Source: Burkholderiales bacterium (GTDB taxonomy: Bacteria; Pseudomonadota; Gammaproteobacteria; Burkholderiales; Burkholderiaceae_D). Taken from it: 64,000 nucleotides of DNA. The position numbers were made by a program, and so were the translations under genes. Position 1 is the first letter of the stretch; each line of letters begins with the position of its first letter. This document shows, piece after piece, positions 29,649-37,774 of this stretch. Below the pieces are notes generated by a model. That model worked only from the letters and a program-made list of their open reading frames with translations, had not been told where the DNA came from and did no database searches. The stretch lies in assembly GCA_016177875.1 (NCBI GenBank), contig JACOUL010000029.1:62001-126000 (forward strand). Reading direction: 5' to 3'.

Positions 29649-29845
29649 GTTTGATTCCTTCAATAATTATGGAGAACTACTTAGGTAAGGGGTCGCGCAG
29701 GAATAAGTTGCACAATTTTGCTGGCCGTAACCGGCACGCTGCTGCGTTGTGCACCGCTTGCAGTGCTCGCACTGCGGCGCGTCGCACGCCTTGCATCGCA
29801 TCCGGCTACAGCCGCCAAATTGCACACCTTATCCCTGCACGGCCC
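29649..29845. repeat. Intergenic region with hairpin between two yceI genes
   Basis: The gap carries a hairpin at 29760-29775 (GCAGTGC, TC, GCACTGC) in a GCGTTGTGCACCGC ... GGCGCGTCGCAC context like other intergenic hairpins here. AAGTTGCACAATTTTG and CAAATTGCACACCTTAT at the two ends also form a longer imperfect inverted repeat. Confidence 0.4.
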
Positions 29846-30406
29846 CTATTGCGTCGTGACGACGCGGAACTTGATCAGGACTTCATCGGCCACCATGCTG
29901 GTGTCTTTCCATTCGCCTTCACCGATGTTGAAAGCTAAGCGCTTGATCGGCAGCGATCCTTCGAATACTTGTGCATTGCCTTCTTTTTTCACGATCATGG
30001 GAAAGGTGACATCGGCGGTTTTTCCCTTGATGCTCAACTTGCCCGTTACATCCAGCTTGCCGCCGACTGCCGGCTTGATGCCCGTGGAAGCAAAGCTCGC
30101 TTTGGGAAATTGCGGGGCGTTGAACCATTCTTTCTTTGTGACTTCGCTATTGAATTCGGCGCTGCCCAAATCGAAGCTGGCGATATCGATATCGACATTC
30201 GCTTTGGACGCTTCCGGCTTGGCGCTGTCGTAATCGATTTGCGCATGGAATTTTTTGAACTTGCCTTCGATCGGCACGTTCATTTGTTTAAAGACCGCCG
30301 AGACATTGCTCTTGGCAGGATCGACTTTTAATGCAGCGGCAAGGGCAAGGCCGGACGCTGCAAGCGCGATGGCGGCAACGAGGTTTTTACGAATGAATAG
30401 GGACAT
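29846..30406 (-). CDS. YceI-family periplasmic protein
   Basis: A 186-aa protein with a signal peptide (MSLFIRKNLVAAIALAASG followed by LALA) and a YceI domain: KVDPAKSNVSAVFKQMNVPIEG, VDIDIASFDLGSAEFNSEV, FPKASFAST, DVTGKLSIKGKTADVTFPM. ATG 30406 has AAGGAAACC upstream. It differs clearly from the adjacent paralogue, suggesting an old duplication. It starts 18 bp after the cytochrome b561 stop. Confidence 0.92.
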   Translation of the reverse strand: MSLFIRKNLVAAIALAASGLALAAALKVDPAKSNVSAVFKQMNVPIEGKFKKFHAQIDYDSAKPEASKANVDIDIASFDLGSAEFNSEVTKKEWFNAPQFPKASFASTGIKPAVGGKLDVTGKLSIKGKTADVTFPMIVKKEGNAQVFEGSLPIKRLAFNIGEGEWKDTSMVADEVLIKFRVVTTQ

Positions 30407-30423
30407 GGAGGTTTCCTTAAGAG

Positions 30424-30948
30424 TCAAGGCAGCATGCGTTTCAACACGCCGTCGCGATCGATGAAGTGATGCTTCAAGGCGGCGGCGACATGCGCGCCGA
30501 CGACGACCAGCAGACCATTGGTCAATAGCTCATGTACTTCCTTGAGCACGGGTTTTAATGTGGGGTTCGGATCGATCAACACCGGCAAGGGGATGACGCC
30601 AAGGTAGACCACTGGCACGCCGGCCGCCAGGCTATAGAAATAGCCGGACAGCGGAACGACGAACATCAGCACGTACAGCACACCGTGCAGCACGCCGGCG
30701 GCCGTTTTCTGCCAGGGCGGCATCGAGTCGGGATAGGCCGGCGGACGATGCATCAAGCGCCAAATCAAGCGCGCTGCCGCCAGGCCGAGCACGGTGACGC
30801 CTATCCATTTGTGCCACGAGAAATATTTCAGCTTGGTCGGTGTAATGCCGGGAATGCTGGTCATGGTCCAGCCGAGCGTGAAGGCGGCAACGATCAAAAG
30901 CGCGATCAGCCAGTGCAAAAAAATTGCGGTCTTACTGTATTTTTCCAT
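30424..30948 (-). CDS. Cytochrome b561-type di-haem membrane protein
   Basis: A 174-aa protein with four helices and conserved histidines for two b haems: FLHWLIALLIVAAF, SWHKWIGVTVLGLAAARLIWR, VLHGVLYVLMFVVPLSGY and VGAHVAAALKHHFIDRDGVLKRM. Members oxidise quinol or superoxide. The pairing with YceI is common in proteobacteria (yceJ-yceI in E. coli). It is first in the operon b561-yceI-yceI. Confidence 0.92.
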   Translation of the reverse strand: MEKYSKTAIFLHWLIALLIVAAFTLGWTMTSIPGITPTKLKYFSWHKWIGVTVLGLAAARLIWRLMHRPPAYPDSMPPWQKTAAGVLHGVLYVLMFVVPLSGYFYSLAAGVPVVYLGVIPLPVLIDPNPTLKPVLKEVHELLTNGLLVVVGAHVAAALKHHFIDRDGVLKRMLP

Positions 30949-30990
30949 TGCATTTTGGAAATCAGTTCGTATTAGAACTAAATATACCAG

Positions 30991-31022
30991 AAAAAAGGCA
31001 AACGTGAAGTCCGCTTGCCTTT
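30991..31022 (-). terminator. Orphan terminator, probably the original purB terminator
   Basis: Read on the minus strand, AAAGGCAAGCG, loop GACTTCA, CGTTTGCCTTT forms a stem with one G-U pair and ends in six T. No minus-strand gene ends near it; the closest upstream ones are the permease at 37775 and purB at 38565. It most likely once followed purB, before the island was inserted. Confidence 0.7.
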
Positions 31023-31705
31023 ATGCGGGGGTACTGCCGTGGGCACGTTGATAAACAAGCCTCACTGTTGGCACTAAGGTAAATGTCTTTGTAGTCGGCT
31101 CGAACTTTGAAGGCGACGCCTCAGAAAGTATGAGACTTTCATGACTGGCTTTCAAAACATGAAATAAATTTATTGTATATCTTCGTTGAATAATTCACAT
31201 TGTGTATATCGACAATGTGAAAATAATAGATTAAATAATCATAAAGAATTTCAATATCATTTGTTTTTTGAATATTAAAAACTTGTAAGTTATTAATATC
31301 TGCTTCAAGTTTGATAAATATCAAAACGGTAAGTCTAGTATTGGTTAAAAACTATCGCTCGTTTTTTAATCTCGCTGCGAGGTGAAGGGTAATATGATCA
31401 AAAATTATTTATATATAAATTAATGACTTATATTAAAAAACACTAGAGATTGTGAAGTAGACAAGAAAAATATTTGAAGAGTTGGTATAAATAAGTTAAA
31501 ATTTTAAGTTGTATATTTAATAATTATCATAATATGCCAAAATTTAATGAAAGCAATGCTTCAGAGAAAGATTAAGATGAGCTGCAAAAAATCTATCAAT
31601 AGAGAAGAAAAAATCTTTTCGAGAATATTTCTAATATGAATATGTGCATCAGGGAAATTTCAAAGGTCCCATCGTTCGTGTGTTGTATAAAGTAAAACCG
31701 AATTA
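31023..31705. other. Long AT-rich leader region
   Basis: Some 680 bp with no convincing gene; from 31150 onward it is strongly AT-rich. It contains the 10-bp inverted repeat at 31194-31221 and TATAAAG about 20 bp before the first operon gene. Such regions are often silenced by H-NS/MvaT-type proteins in acquired DNA. A 61-codon minus-strand frame (31139-31324) is judged spurious. Confidence 0.6.
31194..31221. promoter_or_regulatory. Perfect inverted repeat in operon leader
   Basis: TTCACATTGT and ACAATGTGAA are exact 10-bp arms around an 8-bp centre. It lies about 485 bp upstream of the first biosynthetic gene. No T-run follows directly, so a regulator site or structured RNA is more likely than a terminator. 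Confidence 0.5.
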
Positions 31706-33337
31706 ATGAAAACTCTAATAAATAATTTTCAACTTAGCGCGGCAAACCATCCAGCAAATCATGCCTTGTATGTCGATGGTGCACATTACACATACGCCGA
31801 ACTAAATCGATATGCCTCTGAAATCGCAAATTGCCTAGCAGAAAACCTGAACTCAGATGCGCCGCCGCAATGCGCAATTTACGCCTGGCGGTCCTACACC
31901 GCATACGCTGCTGTTTTAGGCGCTGGCATAGTAGGGATGGCTTACGTGCCTTTGAATCCCCAGTTCCCTGACGAAAGAAACATCCGCGTGGTGGATCTAT
32001 CTCTAGCTTCTGCACTGATCGTGGATGGCAAAAATGCGGAGAAAGCTGCTTCAATGGTTTCCAGCATTCAGAGGCCTCTAACTATCATTTTTCCTGACTT
32101 GGAAATGCTTCCTGCATGGACAAAGGAGCTAAAGACGCACCGCTTTCTTTTATTGCATGAAGATAAGCAGTCAAATATCGCTGAGGTGGCCCGTCAATTC
32201 AATTCACAGAACGCATATATTTTGTTCACTTCGGGAACGACAGGCCTACCTAAAGGCGTTGCGATCTCACATGAAAATGCTGTGGCATATATCCAAAGCG
32301 TTTACGACCGATATTTGCCAAAGCCGGTTGACCGATTCACGCAATTGTTTGATCTGACGTTTGATTTATCGGTTCATGATATGTTTTTGTGCTGGACCGC
32401 AGGCGCATGCTTGTATTCAGTGCCATCAAATCATCTGCTCATTCCAGATAGATTTATTCGTGAGCATGAAATTACATTTTGGTTCTCCGTACCCTCGGCA
32501 GCCGCATTTCTCAAGCAATTCGGTAGATTAAAGCCCAGTGCGTTTCCGTCCCTGAAGTGGAGTCTGTTTTGCGGAGAGGCGCTTCCTACGACGCTTGCTG
32601 CAGACTGGCAAAAATCAGCACCGAATTCAACGGTTGAAAACTTATACGGGCCAACAGAGGCAACGATTGCATTTACCGTCTATCAGTATAAGTCAGATGA
32701 AAATGCAAATAACTTGCCAACGGTTCCTATAGGGACGCCATTGCCGAATCAAAAAGTGGCCATCGCAAATGAACAAATGAAATTTGTGGCGAAAGGAGAA
32801 GCGGGCGAACTTCTATTGGCCGGAACTCAACTCGCTTGCGGATATTGGAACAACACAGAAATCACTGCAGAAAAATTCGTTGAATTGGCTGACGAACATT
32901 CCAGCGTTACAACGCGCTGGTATAAAACAGGCGACTTAGTAAAGCAAGACAAAAGCGGTTGCTTGATGTATTTAGGAAGAATCGATAACCAGATTAAGAT
33001 TCGTGGATATCGAGTCGAAATACAAGAAATTGAATTCCAAATCCGGAGAGCCAGCGGTACGGATCTCATTGCAGTCATTCCTTGGCCAGTTGACCCCGAT
33101 GGGCAAGTAAGAGGAGTCATCGCATATGGATGTGGCTTTAAAACAAATAAAGAAAAAATCCTCAGTTATTGTCGCGAACACCTGCCTGAATACATGGTGC
33201 CAGGTGAAATCCACGCATTGGAAACCATTCCATTAAATTCCAATGGAAAGACGGATTATAAGAAGTTGAAGGAAATGCGGGTCTTAATGGATAAGCATTC
33301 GAATCCTAAAGCCGAACCGTCAACAGCAGCCGCATAA
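31706..33337 (+). CDS. Free-standing amino-acid adenylation enzyme (NRPS A-domain / DltA-like)
   Basis: A 543-aa ANL-superfamily enzyme. Motifs in order: P-loop FTSGTTGLPKGVAIS (about 174-188), FDLTFDLSVHDMF (A4), NLYGPTEATIAF (A5), ELLLAGTQLACGYW, YKTGDLVKQ (A7), GRIDNQIKIRGYRVEIQEIE (A8 hinge) and SNGKTDYKK with the catalytic lysine (A10). It lacks a fused carrier domain and has a 20-residue polar tail. It should activate an amino or similar acid as AMP ester and load it onto the free carrier protein encoded 1 kb downstream. Substrate cannot be read confidently. It leads a low-GC operon and has no obvious ribosome site. Confidence 0.88.
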   Translation: MKTLINNFQLSAANHPANHALYVDGAHYTYAELNRYASEIANCLAENLNSDAPPQCAIYAWRSYTAYAAVLGAGIVGMAYVPLNPQFPDERNIRVVDLSLASALIVDGKNAEKAASMVSSIQRPLTIIFPDLEMLPAWTKELKTHRFLLLHEDKQSNIAEVARQFNSQNAYILFTSGTTGLPKGVAISHENAVAYIQSVYDRYLPKPVDRFTQLFDLTFDLSVHDMFLCWTAGACLYSVPSNHLLIPDRFIREHEITFWFSVPSAAAFLKQFGRLKPSAFPSLKWSLFCGEALPTTLAADWQKSAPNSTVENLYGPTEATIAFTVYQYKSDENANNLPTVPIGTPLPNQKVAIANEQMKFVAKGEAGELLLAGTQLACGYWNNTEITAEKFVELADEHSSVTTRWYKTGDLVKQDKSGCLMYLGRIDNQIKIRGYRVEIQEIEFQIRRASGTDLIAVIPWPVDPDGQVRGVIAYGCGFKTNKEKILSYCREHLPEYMVPGEIHALETIPLNSNGKTDYKKLKEMRVLMDKHSNPKAEPSTAAA

Positions 33338-33421
33338 ATTTCGAACCATTCCAATTCCAAGGTAATTGAGAGCCTCGGAAGGAAAAATATTGCTTATTTT
33401 TTGAAACTTCAGGGAAATATC

Positions 33422-34321
33422 ATGAGTCCTGTATTTGAATCGCAAGATGTGATCGGTCTGTCGAAAAAAATTTCGGAAAAATCTTTGGCCGGTTATTACA
33501 ATCCGTATACCAAATTTAACTGGACGGATTCTGTCGACACCGGAAAATTGTGGGTAGATGCAGACCTGTTGTCAGTCTATGGAACCCCATACATCGACGA
33601 GCTAAGTAAAGAACAACTAATTAACTTAAGCAAATGGGAAAGCATTAATTTCTATAGTCTGAACGTACATGGAATTAAGGAGCTAATTAATGAGATGGTG
33701 AACCGTATTCACCATCCACGATACAAGTCCATTTCGCAGTTTCTTCACCATTTCATTGGCGAAGAAAACGAACATATGTGGTTCTTTGCTGAATTCTGCA
33801 ACCGCTATGGAAGAATTTATCCGAGTAAAGCTATTCCTGGACTCGGTAAAGAGGATCAAGACATCGAAGATTTTATTGTCTTCTCCCGGGTAGTAATCTT
33901 CGAAGAGATCGTTGACTATTACAACTCAAAAGTCGGCGGGAATACGGAAGTTCATCCATTAATTAAAGACATTAACTATTACCACCATATTGATGAGTCT
34001 CGCCACGTGGCTTTCGGCCGCGGCATTATCAAAGCTCTCTTTAGTGCGCTAAAAGAAAAACTAGATGAGCAAGAGCTGGAGGGCATTCGCACTTATCTGG
34101 CCGCATATATGAAGTCATCCCTGGAGCAACTTTACAGTCCATCGGCATATCGAGATGCTGGCATTCCGACTCCCCATGATTTCAGAAGAAAAGTTATGAA
34201 TCATCCAGGCCGCACTGAAAGCCATAAGAAGATGATCAAACGCACCTTCAACTTTTTCGAATCAATTGGCGCTATCAGAAAGGAAGATGAAAAACATGTC
34301 TGCGAATTTATCAACCACTAA
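33422..34321 (+). CDS. AurF-family diiron N-oxygenase
   Basis: A 299-aa protein of the p-aminobenzoate N-oxygenase (AurF/CmlI) family. Diiron ligands are visible as E115-N-E-H118, E161 in VVIFEEIVDYY, and H188/E192/H195 in YYHHIDESRHVAFGRG. The H-x3-E-x2-H spacing equals that of AurF H223/E227/H230; a first glutamate is probably E73. AurF-type enzymes oxidise amines to hydroxylamine, nitroso or nitro groups. Flanked by an adenylation enzyme and a carrier protein, it probably acts on a carrier-bound amine. ATG 33422 has AGGGA upstream. It overlaps the carrier-protein gene by 26 bp. Confidence 0.85.
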   Translation: MSPVFESQDVIGLSKKISEKSLAGYYNPYTKFNWTDSVDTGKLWVDADLLSVYGTPYIDELSKEQLINLSKWESINFYSLNVHGIKELINEMVNRIHHPRYKSISQFLHHFIGEENEHMWFFAEFCNRYGRIYPSKAIPGLGKEDQDIEDFIVFSRVVIFEEIVDYYNSKVGGNTEVHPLIKDINYYHHIDESRHVAFGRGIIKALFSALKEKLDEQELEGIRTYLAAYMKSSLEQLYSPSAYRDAGIPTPHDFRRKVMNHPGRTESHKKMIKRTFNFFESIGAIRKEDEKHVCEFINH

Positions 34322-34559
34322 TCAAAATACGATTTTGGCGGCTGAATGGCTGGAGGCAAAAAGCAAAGTTCAAAGCGAAATCACGATGGACATCGATCTT
34401 CTGGAATACAAAATTCTGGACTCTCTTCAATTCATGACATTCATTGTGTATTTGGAGGAGTTATCAGGTAGGGAGATTGATATGTCAACCGTTTCTCTCG
34501 ACGCATTCAGGACCCTGCGCTCAATTGAGCAAGAGTTTTTTTCAGAAGCCACTGTTTAA
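34296..34559 (+). CDS. Acyl/peptidyl carrier protein
   Basis: An 87-aa acidic protein with the phosphopantetheine site LDSLQFM, serine at residue 43, and a following helix IVYLEELSGREIDM typical of carrier proteins. ATG 34296 has GGAAG nine bases upstream and overlaps the N-oxygenase gene; another ATG at 34287 is possible. It should be modified by a phosphopantetheinyl transferase encoded elsewhere and carry the substrate loaded by the adenylation enzyme. Confidence 0.85.
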   Translation: MSANLSTTNQNTILAAEWLEAKSKVQSEITMDIDLLEYKILDSLQFMTFIVYLEELSGREIDMSTVSLDAFRTLRSIEQEFFSEATV

Positions 34560-35570
34560 ATGATGAATGCAACTCTATTGAGCAGGGAAGTTGGTACCAC
34601 ATTTGCAGAGAATTCGATCTGCAAATTGCTCGGAATCGACTTTCCGCTTCTTCAGGCAGGAATGGGAGGGATCGCCTTACCGCAACTAGCTGCTTCCGTT
34701 GCAAATTCCGGTTGTGGAGGAATAGTCGCTTTATATAAGCAGCCTCCTCAAGAGATCGAACAAACACTCGCCTCTACAGAGAAGATCACCCATCGCACGT
34801 TCGGCGTGAATCTCATTCCTGAAATTGTCAAAGAATCATACTTGGAAGCCCAAGTCAACGCTGTCACTCAATTTAAAAAGAAAGACATTTTTTTTACTTT
34901 TTTCGGTCTTCCCTCCCGAACAATTCTCGATTGTATAAAACAAGCCAATCGCACTTCGGTGGTTCAAGTCGGAACCATTGAAGATGCAATTGAGGCTGTT
35001 CAGCGAGGTGCCGATATGCTGATTCTCCAAGGCCACGAAGCAGGCGGACATCATCTTGGTTCCCAAACGACATTAGAGTTGCTTCAGGAAGTACGCGCCC
35101 GATTAAACACGGTGCCACTAGCCGTCTCAGGAGGAATTGCTACAGGTGAGGACCTGCGAACAGCCATGAAACTGGGAGCTGATGGATGCTTATGCGGCTC
35201 ATTGTTCGTAGCAACGATCGAATCAAATGCGCATGCATATTATAAAGAACGGATCATTACAGCTAATTCGCAAGACACTGTTATCACGAACCTGTTTGAA
35301 CATGGTTGGCCAGGAAGAAGGCATAGGGTATTAAAAAACGATGTGACTGAAGCAGAAAACAAATTGCTCAGCCAATTCATTGCTCGAATAAACGTCAACG
35401 GGAATATCTACCCCATTCCTCGGCATAGCTCAGTGGTGCCCACCAGACAAACCGAGGGGAAGATCGATGAAATGGTGATGTACTGCGGCACATCCTGTAA
35501 TTCGATTAAAGATATAAAACCGATCAGCGAAGTCATAGATCGTTTTAAATCTCAGTATTTCTCAAAATAA
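34560..35570 (+). CDS. Nitronate monooxygenase / FabK-like FMN enzyme
   Basis: A 336-aa FMN TIM-barrel protein. LLGIDFPLLQAGMGGIALPQLA at the N-terminus, with the family histidine/flavin motif LQGHEAGGHHLGSQ, and PLAVSGGIATGEDLRTAMKLGADGC, given here as VSGGIATGEDL and LGADGC, place it in the nitronate monooxygenase / enoyl-ACP reductase II superfamily. Beside an N-oxygenase it may oxidise a nitronate or protect the host from a nitro product. A FabK-like reduction of a carrier-bound intermediate is the alternative. It starts immediately after the carrier-protein stop. Confidence 0.82.
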   Translation: MMNATLLSREVGTTFAENSICKLLGIDFPLLQAGMGGIALPQLAASVANSGCGGIVALYKQPPQEIEQTLASTEKITHRTFGVNLIPEIVKESYLEAQVNAVTQFKKKDIFFTFFGLPSRTILDCIKQANRTSVVQVGTIEDAIEAVQRGADMLILQGHEAGGHHLGSQTTLELLQEVRARLNTVPLAVSGGIATGEDLRTAMKLGADGCLCGSLFVATIESNAHAYYKERIITANSQDTVITNLFEHGWPGRRHRVLKNDVTEAENKLLSQFIARINVNGNIYPIPRHSSVVPTRQTEGKIDEMVMYCGTSCNSIKDIKPISEVIDRFKSQYFSK

Positions 35571-35592
35571 TTTTTATTTACTTTTAATTCCG

Positions 35593-36438
35593 ATGATGAG
35601 ACAAAATTCTTTCTCGATAGAAGAAATTAATTATTCAATTCGGGGCGAAGGGGCTCCACTTTTGTTAATCAATGGATCTTATCAGTCTATCCCGTCTTGG
35701 GAGCCATTGATCAGGGATCTCGAAAAGTCTTGTAAGGTAATTTGCTTTGATTTCCCGAATCAAGGGAAAACATTTAAGGACCCTGCCTATAACACATTTT
35801 CTTCGCTATGCGATTTCGCAGAGCAGTTTCTTGAAACCATCAAGATTAATCCATCTGAAGTTACTACCTTTGGACTTTCGATGGGTGCGGAAATTATCCG
35901 TTGCCTTCACGTTGAACGCCAAGTGCCATTCAAGAAAATGATTCTTGGAGGGATTTCTCCTCCCTCACTAAAAAATTTTAAGCGTCAGTATGTAAAGACC
36001 TTGATGTCAACGCTGCGAGAGAGTGGCATTGATGCATTCGTCAAAGTACTTTGCTTTAACGTGTACTCGCCAGTCTATTTCGAAAAAAATCCTCAGGCGC
36101 TGAATTTTATGATTATGCGTTACCGTGATTACTTCGGGAAAAATATCGAAAGCTTGGCTGCGCTGATATGTCTGCCATTGACGCATGAATTTAATCAGAC
36201 CGATGTATCTGACTATCGCTGTCCTGTTGTGCTTGTTAGCGGAACACATGACAATCTAGTTCCAATATTTTATTCTCGAGAATATGCCGAGCAGATCGGC
36301 GCATCGCTGCACTACATCTGTAGCGGGCATACATTCCCTCTTGAAAATCCAGAAGAAACTGTAGCTTTGCTTAAAGAATTAGTTAGAGATACAGCAATTT
36401 CTTCCTACGATAGAAATACGTGGAAAGCAGCTGCATAA
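35593..36438 (+). CDS. Alpha/beta hydrolase (possible thioesterase)
   Basis: A 281-aa alpha/beta hydrolase. The nucleophile elbow is FGLSMGAEI, the acid is probably the aspartate in GTHDNLVP, and the base histidine is in CSGHTFPLE. The oxyanion region is LLLINGSYQSIPSW. In this operon it could release the product from the carrier protein as a type II thioesterase, or hydrolyse an ester; the sequence does not decide. The start is at 35593 or the next ATG at 35596. It is 22 bp after the flavoenzyme gene. Confidence 0.8.
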   Translation: MMRQNSFSIEEINYSIRGEGAPLLLINGSYQSIPSWEPLIRDLEKSCKVICFDFPNQGKTFKDPAYNTFSSLCDFAEQFLETIKINPSEVTTFGLSMGAEIIRCLHVERQVPFKKMILGGISPPSLKNFKRQYVKTLMSTLRESGIDAFVKVLCFNVYSPVYFEKNPQALNFMIMRYRDYFGKNIESLAALICLPLTHEFNQTDVSDYRCPVVLVSGTHDNLVPIFYSREYAEQIGASLHYICSGHTFPLENPEETVALLKELVRDTAISSYDRNTWKAAA

Positions 36439-36500
36439 AATAAATTCTTAAAGTGCATTCAAGGCGATGTATTTAGACTGCAATCAATTTCGAGGGAAAA

Positions 36501-37712
36501 ATGTGGAAAGCATTAGATGGTAAAGGTAAGGCTACTTACCTTGCATTATTAATCATTGCAGCAGTGTATTTCTGCTCTGTTTCATTCATGTTTTTTCTGC
36601 CTCACTATGTCCTTGCTAAAGGAGGAAATGAACAGCAAGCCGGTTGGCTTTTAGGCGTTGCCCTTCTCCCAGTAGTCCTGCTCTCCACGACTAGTGGCCA
36701 ATTATCTACACGCGTTTCTCCTCGCCGCTTAATTATCGGCGGTTTGCTGACGTATAGTATTTCTACACTCGCAATGCAGTTATGCGATGGCGTTTCATAT
36801 GTGCTTTATTTATTGCGTGGCCTTCAAATTACGGGCCATGTATTTGTCTTTACACCATTATTTGCATACGCTGCACAAATGGTCCCAGACAAAAATAAAG
36901 CCCAAAGCATCGGCTATTTTTCTTTTTCTGTGCAGGTCGGGAACACAATTGGCACGATATTGGCGAGCAATTTGATTAGCCATTTTGGTTATGACCGCTT
37001 CTTTGTTTATGCTGGTGTTATTACTTTACTCGCAATCATCGCCACAATCCCACTGAAAGCACTTCAATCTAGCGGCGCTCCTAATGCAAGTGCCCAAAGC
37101 TGCTCTCAACAAAACTTCGTCATTAGCAATACTGTGCGTGGCAATCTAATAATGATCGCTGCTCTCGGCACAGTTTTCGGCGCCATTCTTCAGTTCGGAC
37201 CGGTGTACCTGGAATACTTATGGCACTCACAAATTGTAGAACAAAAGATTCCAGTCCCTTACCTGCTATCTACTATGCTAATTACCATCGCCATTGCGCG
37301 ATTGTTTCTTGGAAAATTTGTGGACGGGAAATATAAGCAGTTTATTGTTGTAATAAGTCACTTCATCCTCATGGTAACAATATTATTATTTACTTTAGCT
37401 GTGACGAAATATGCTGTTGCTGCAACCGCGATTGTTTTTGGCATGTCATATGGCCTTCTCTATCCTGCTGTAAATGCCGCAGTGCTTTCCAATACCCCAC
37501 CCACTCAAAGGGGAAAGATGTCTGGGCGCCTTACCATGCTGTATGAGCTGGGTTATCGTGGTACTCCAATTATTCTTGGTAGCGCAATTTATCACTATGG
37601 CTACATCAACTTTTTTTATATTCTTCTTAGCCTGTATGTCATTTCATTCCTACTCTGCTATTACCTGGCCAGAATAGACTTGACTCAACTTTCCTTAGTT
37701 AAAAATTCTTAA
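36501..37712 (+). CDS. Major facilitator superfamily transporter
   Basis: A 403-aa protein with about twelve hydrophobic segments. It begins ATYLALLIIAAVYFCSVSFMFF and contains VLLSTTSGQLSTRVSPRRLIIGG, an MFS loop 2-3 signature (G-x-L-x-D/T-R-x-x-R-R variant), and a charged loop LFLGKFVDGKYKQF between later helices. It is the last gene of the low-GC operon and a candidate exporter of its product. SD GAGGGAAAA precedes the ATG. Confidence 0.85.
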   Translation: MWKALDGKGKATYLALLIIAAVYFCSVSFMFFLPHYVLAKGGNEQQAGWLLGVALLPVVLLSTTSGQLSTRVSPRRLIIGGLLTYSISTLAMQLCDGVSYVLYLLRGLQITGHVFVFTPLFAYAAQMVPDKNKAQSIGYFSFSVQVGNTIGTILASNLISHFGYDRFFVYAGVITLLAIIATIPLKALQSSGAPNASAQSCSQQNFVISNTVRGNLIMIAALGTVFGAILQFGPVYLEYLWHSQIVEQKIPVPYLLSTMLITIAIARLFLGKFVDGKYKQFIVVISHFILMVTILLFTLAVTKYAVAATAIVFGMSYGLLYPAVNAAVLSNTPPTQRGKMSGRLTMLYELGYRGTPIILGSAIYHYGYINFFYILLSLYVISFLLCYYLARIDLTQLSLVKNS

Positions 37713-37774
37713 AGCTGCATTTGGTTAGATGGTATTGCAATTGAATGCGGTATTGTTTAGACGGAGAATTTTTG

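Noticed and set aside
31139..31324. A 61-codon minus-strand frame in the AT-rich leader
   Set aside because: Composition is that of AT-rich noncoding DNA, there is no ribosome site and no recognisable domain.
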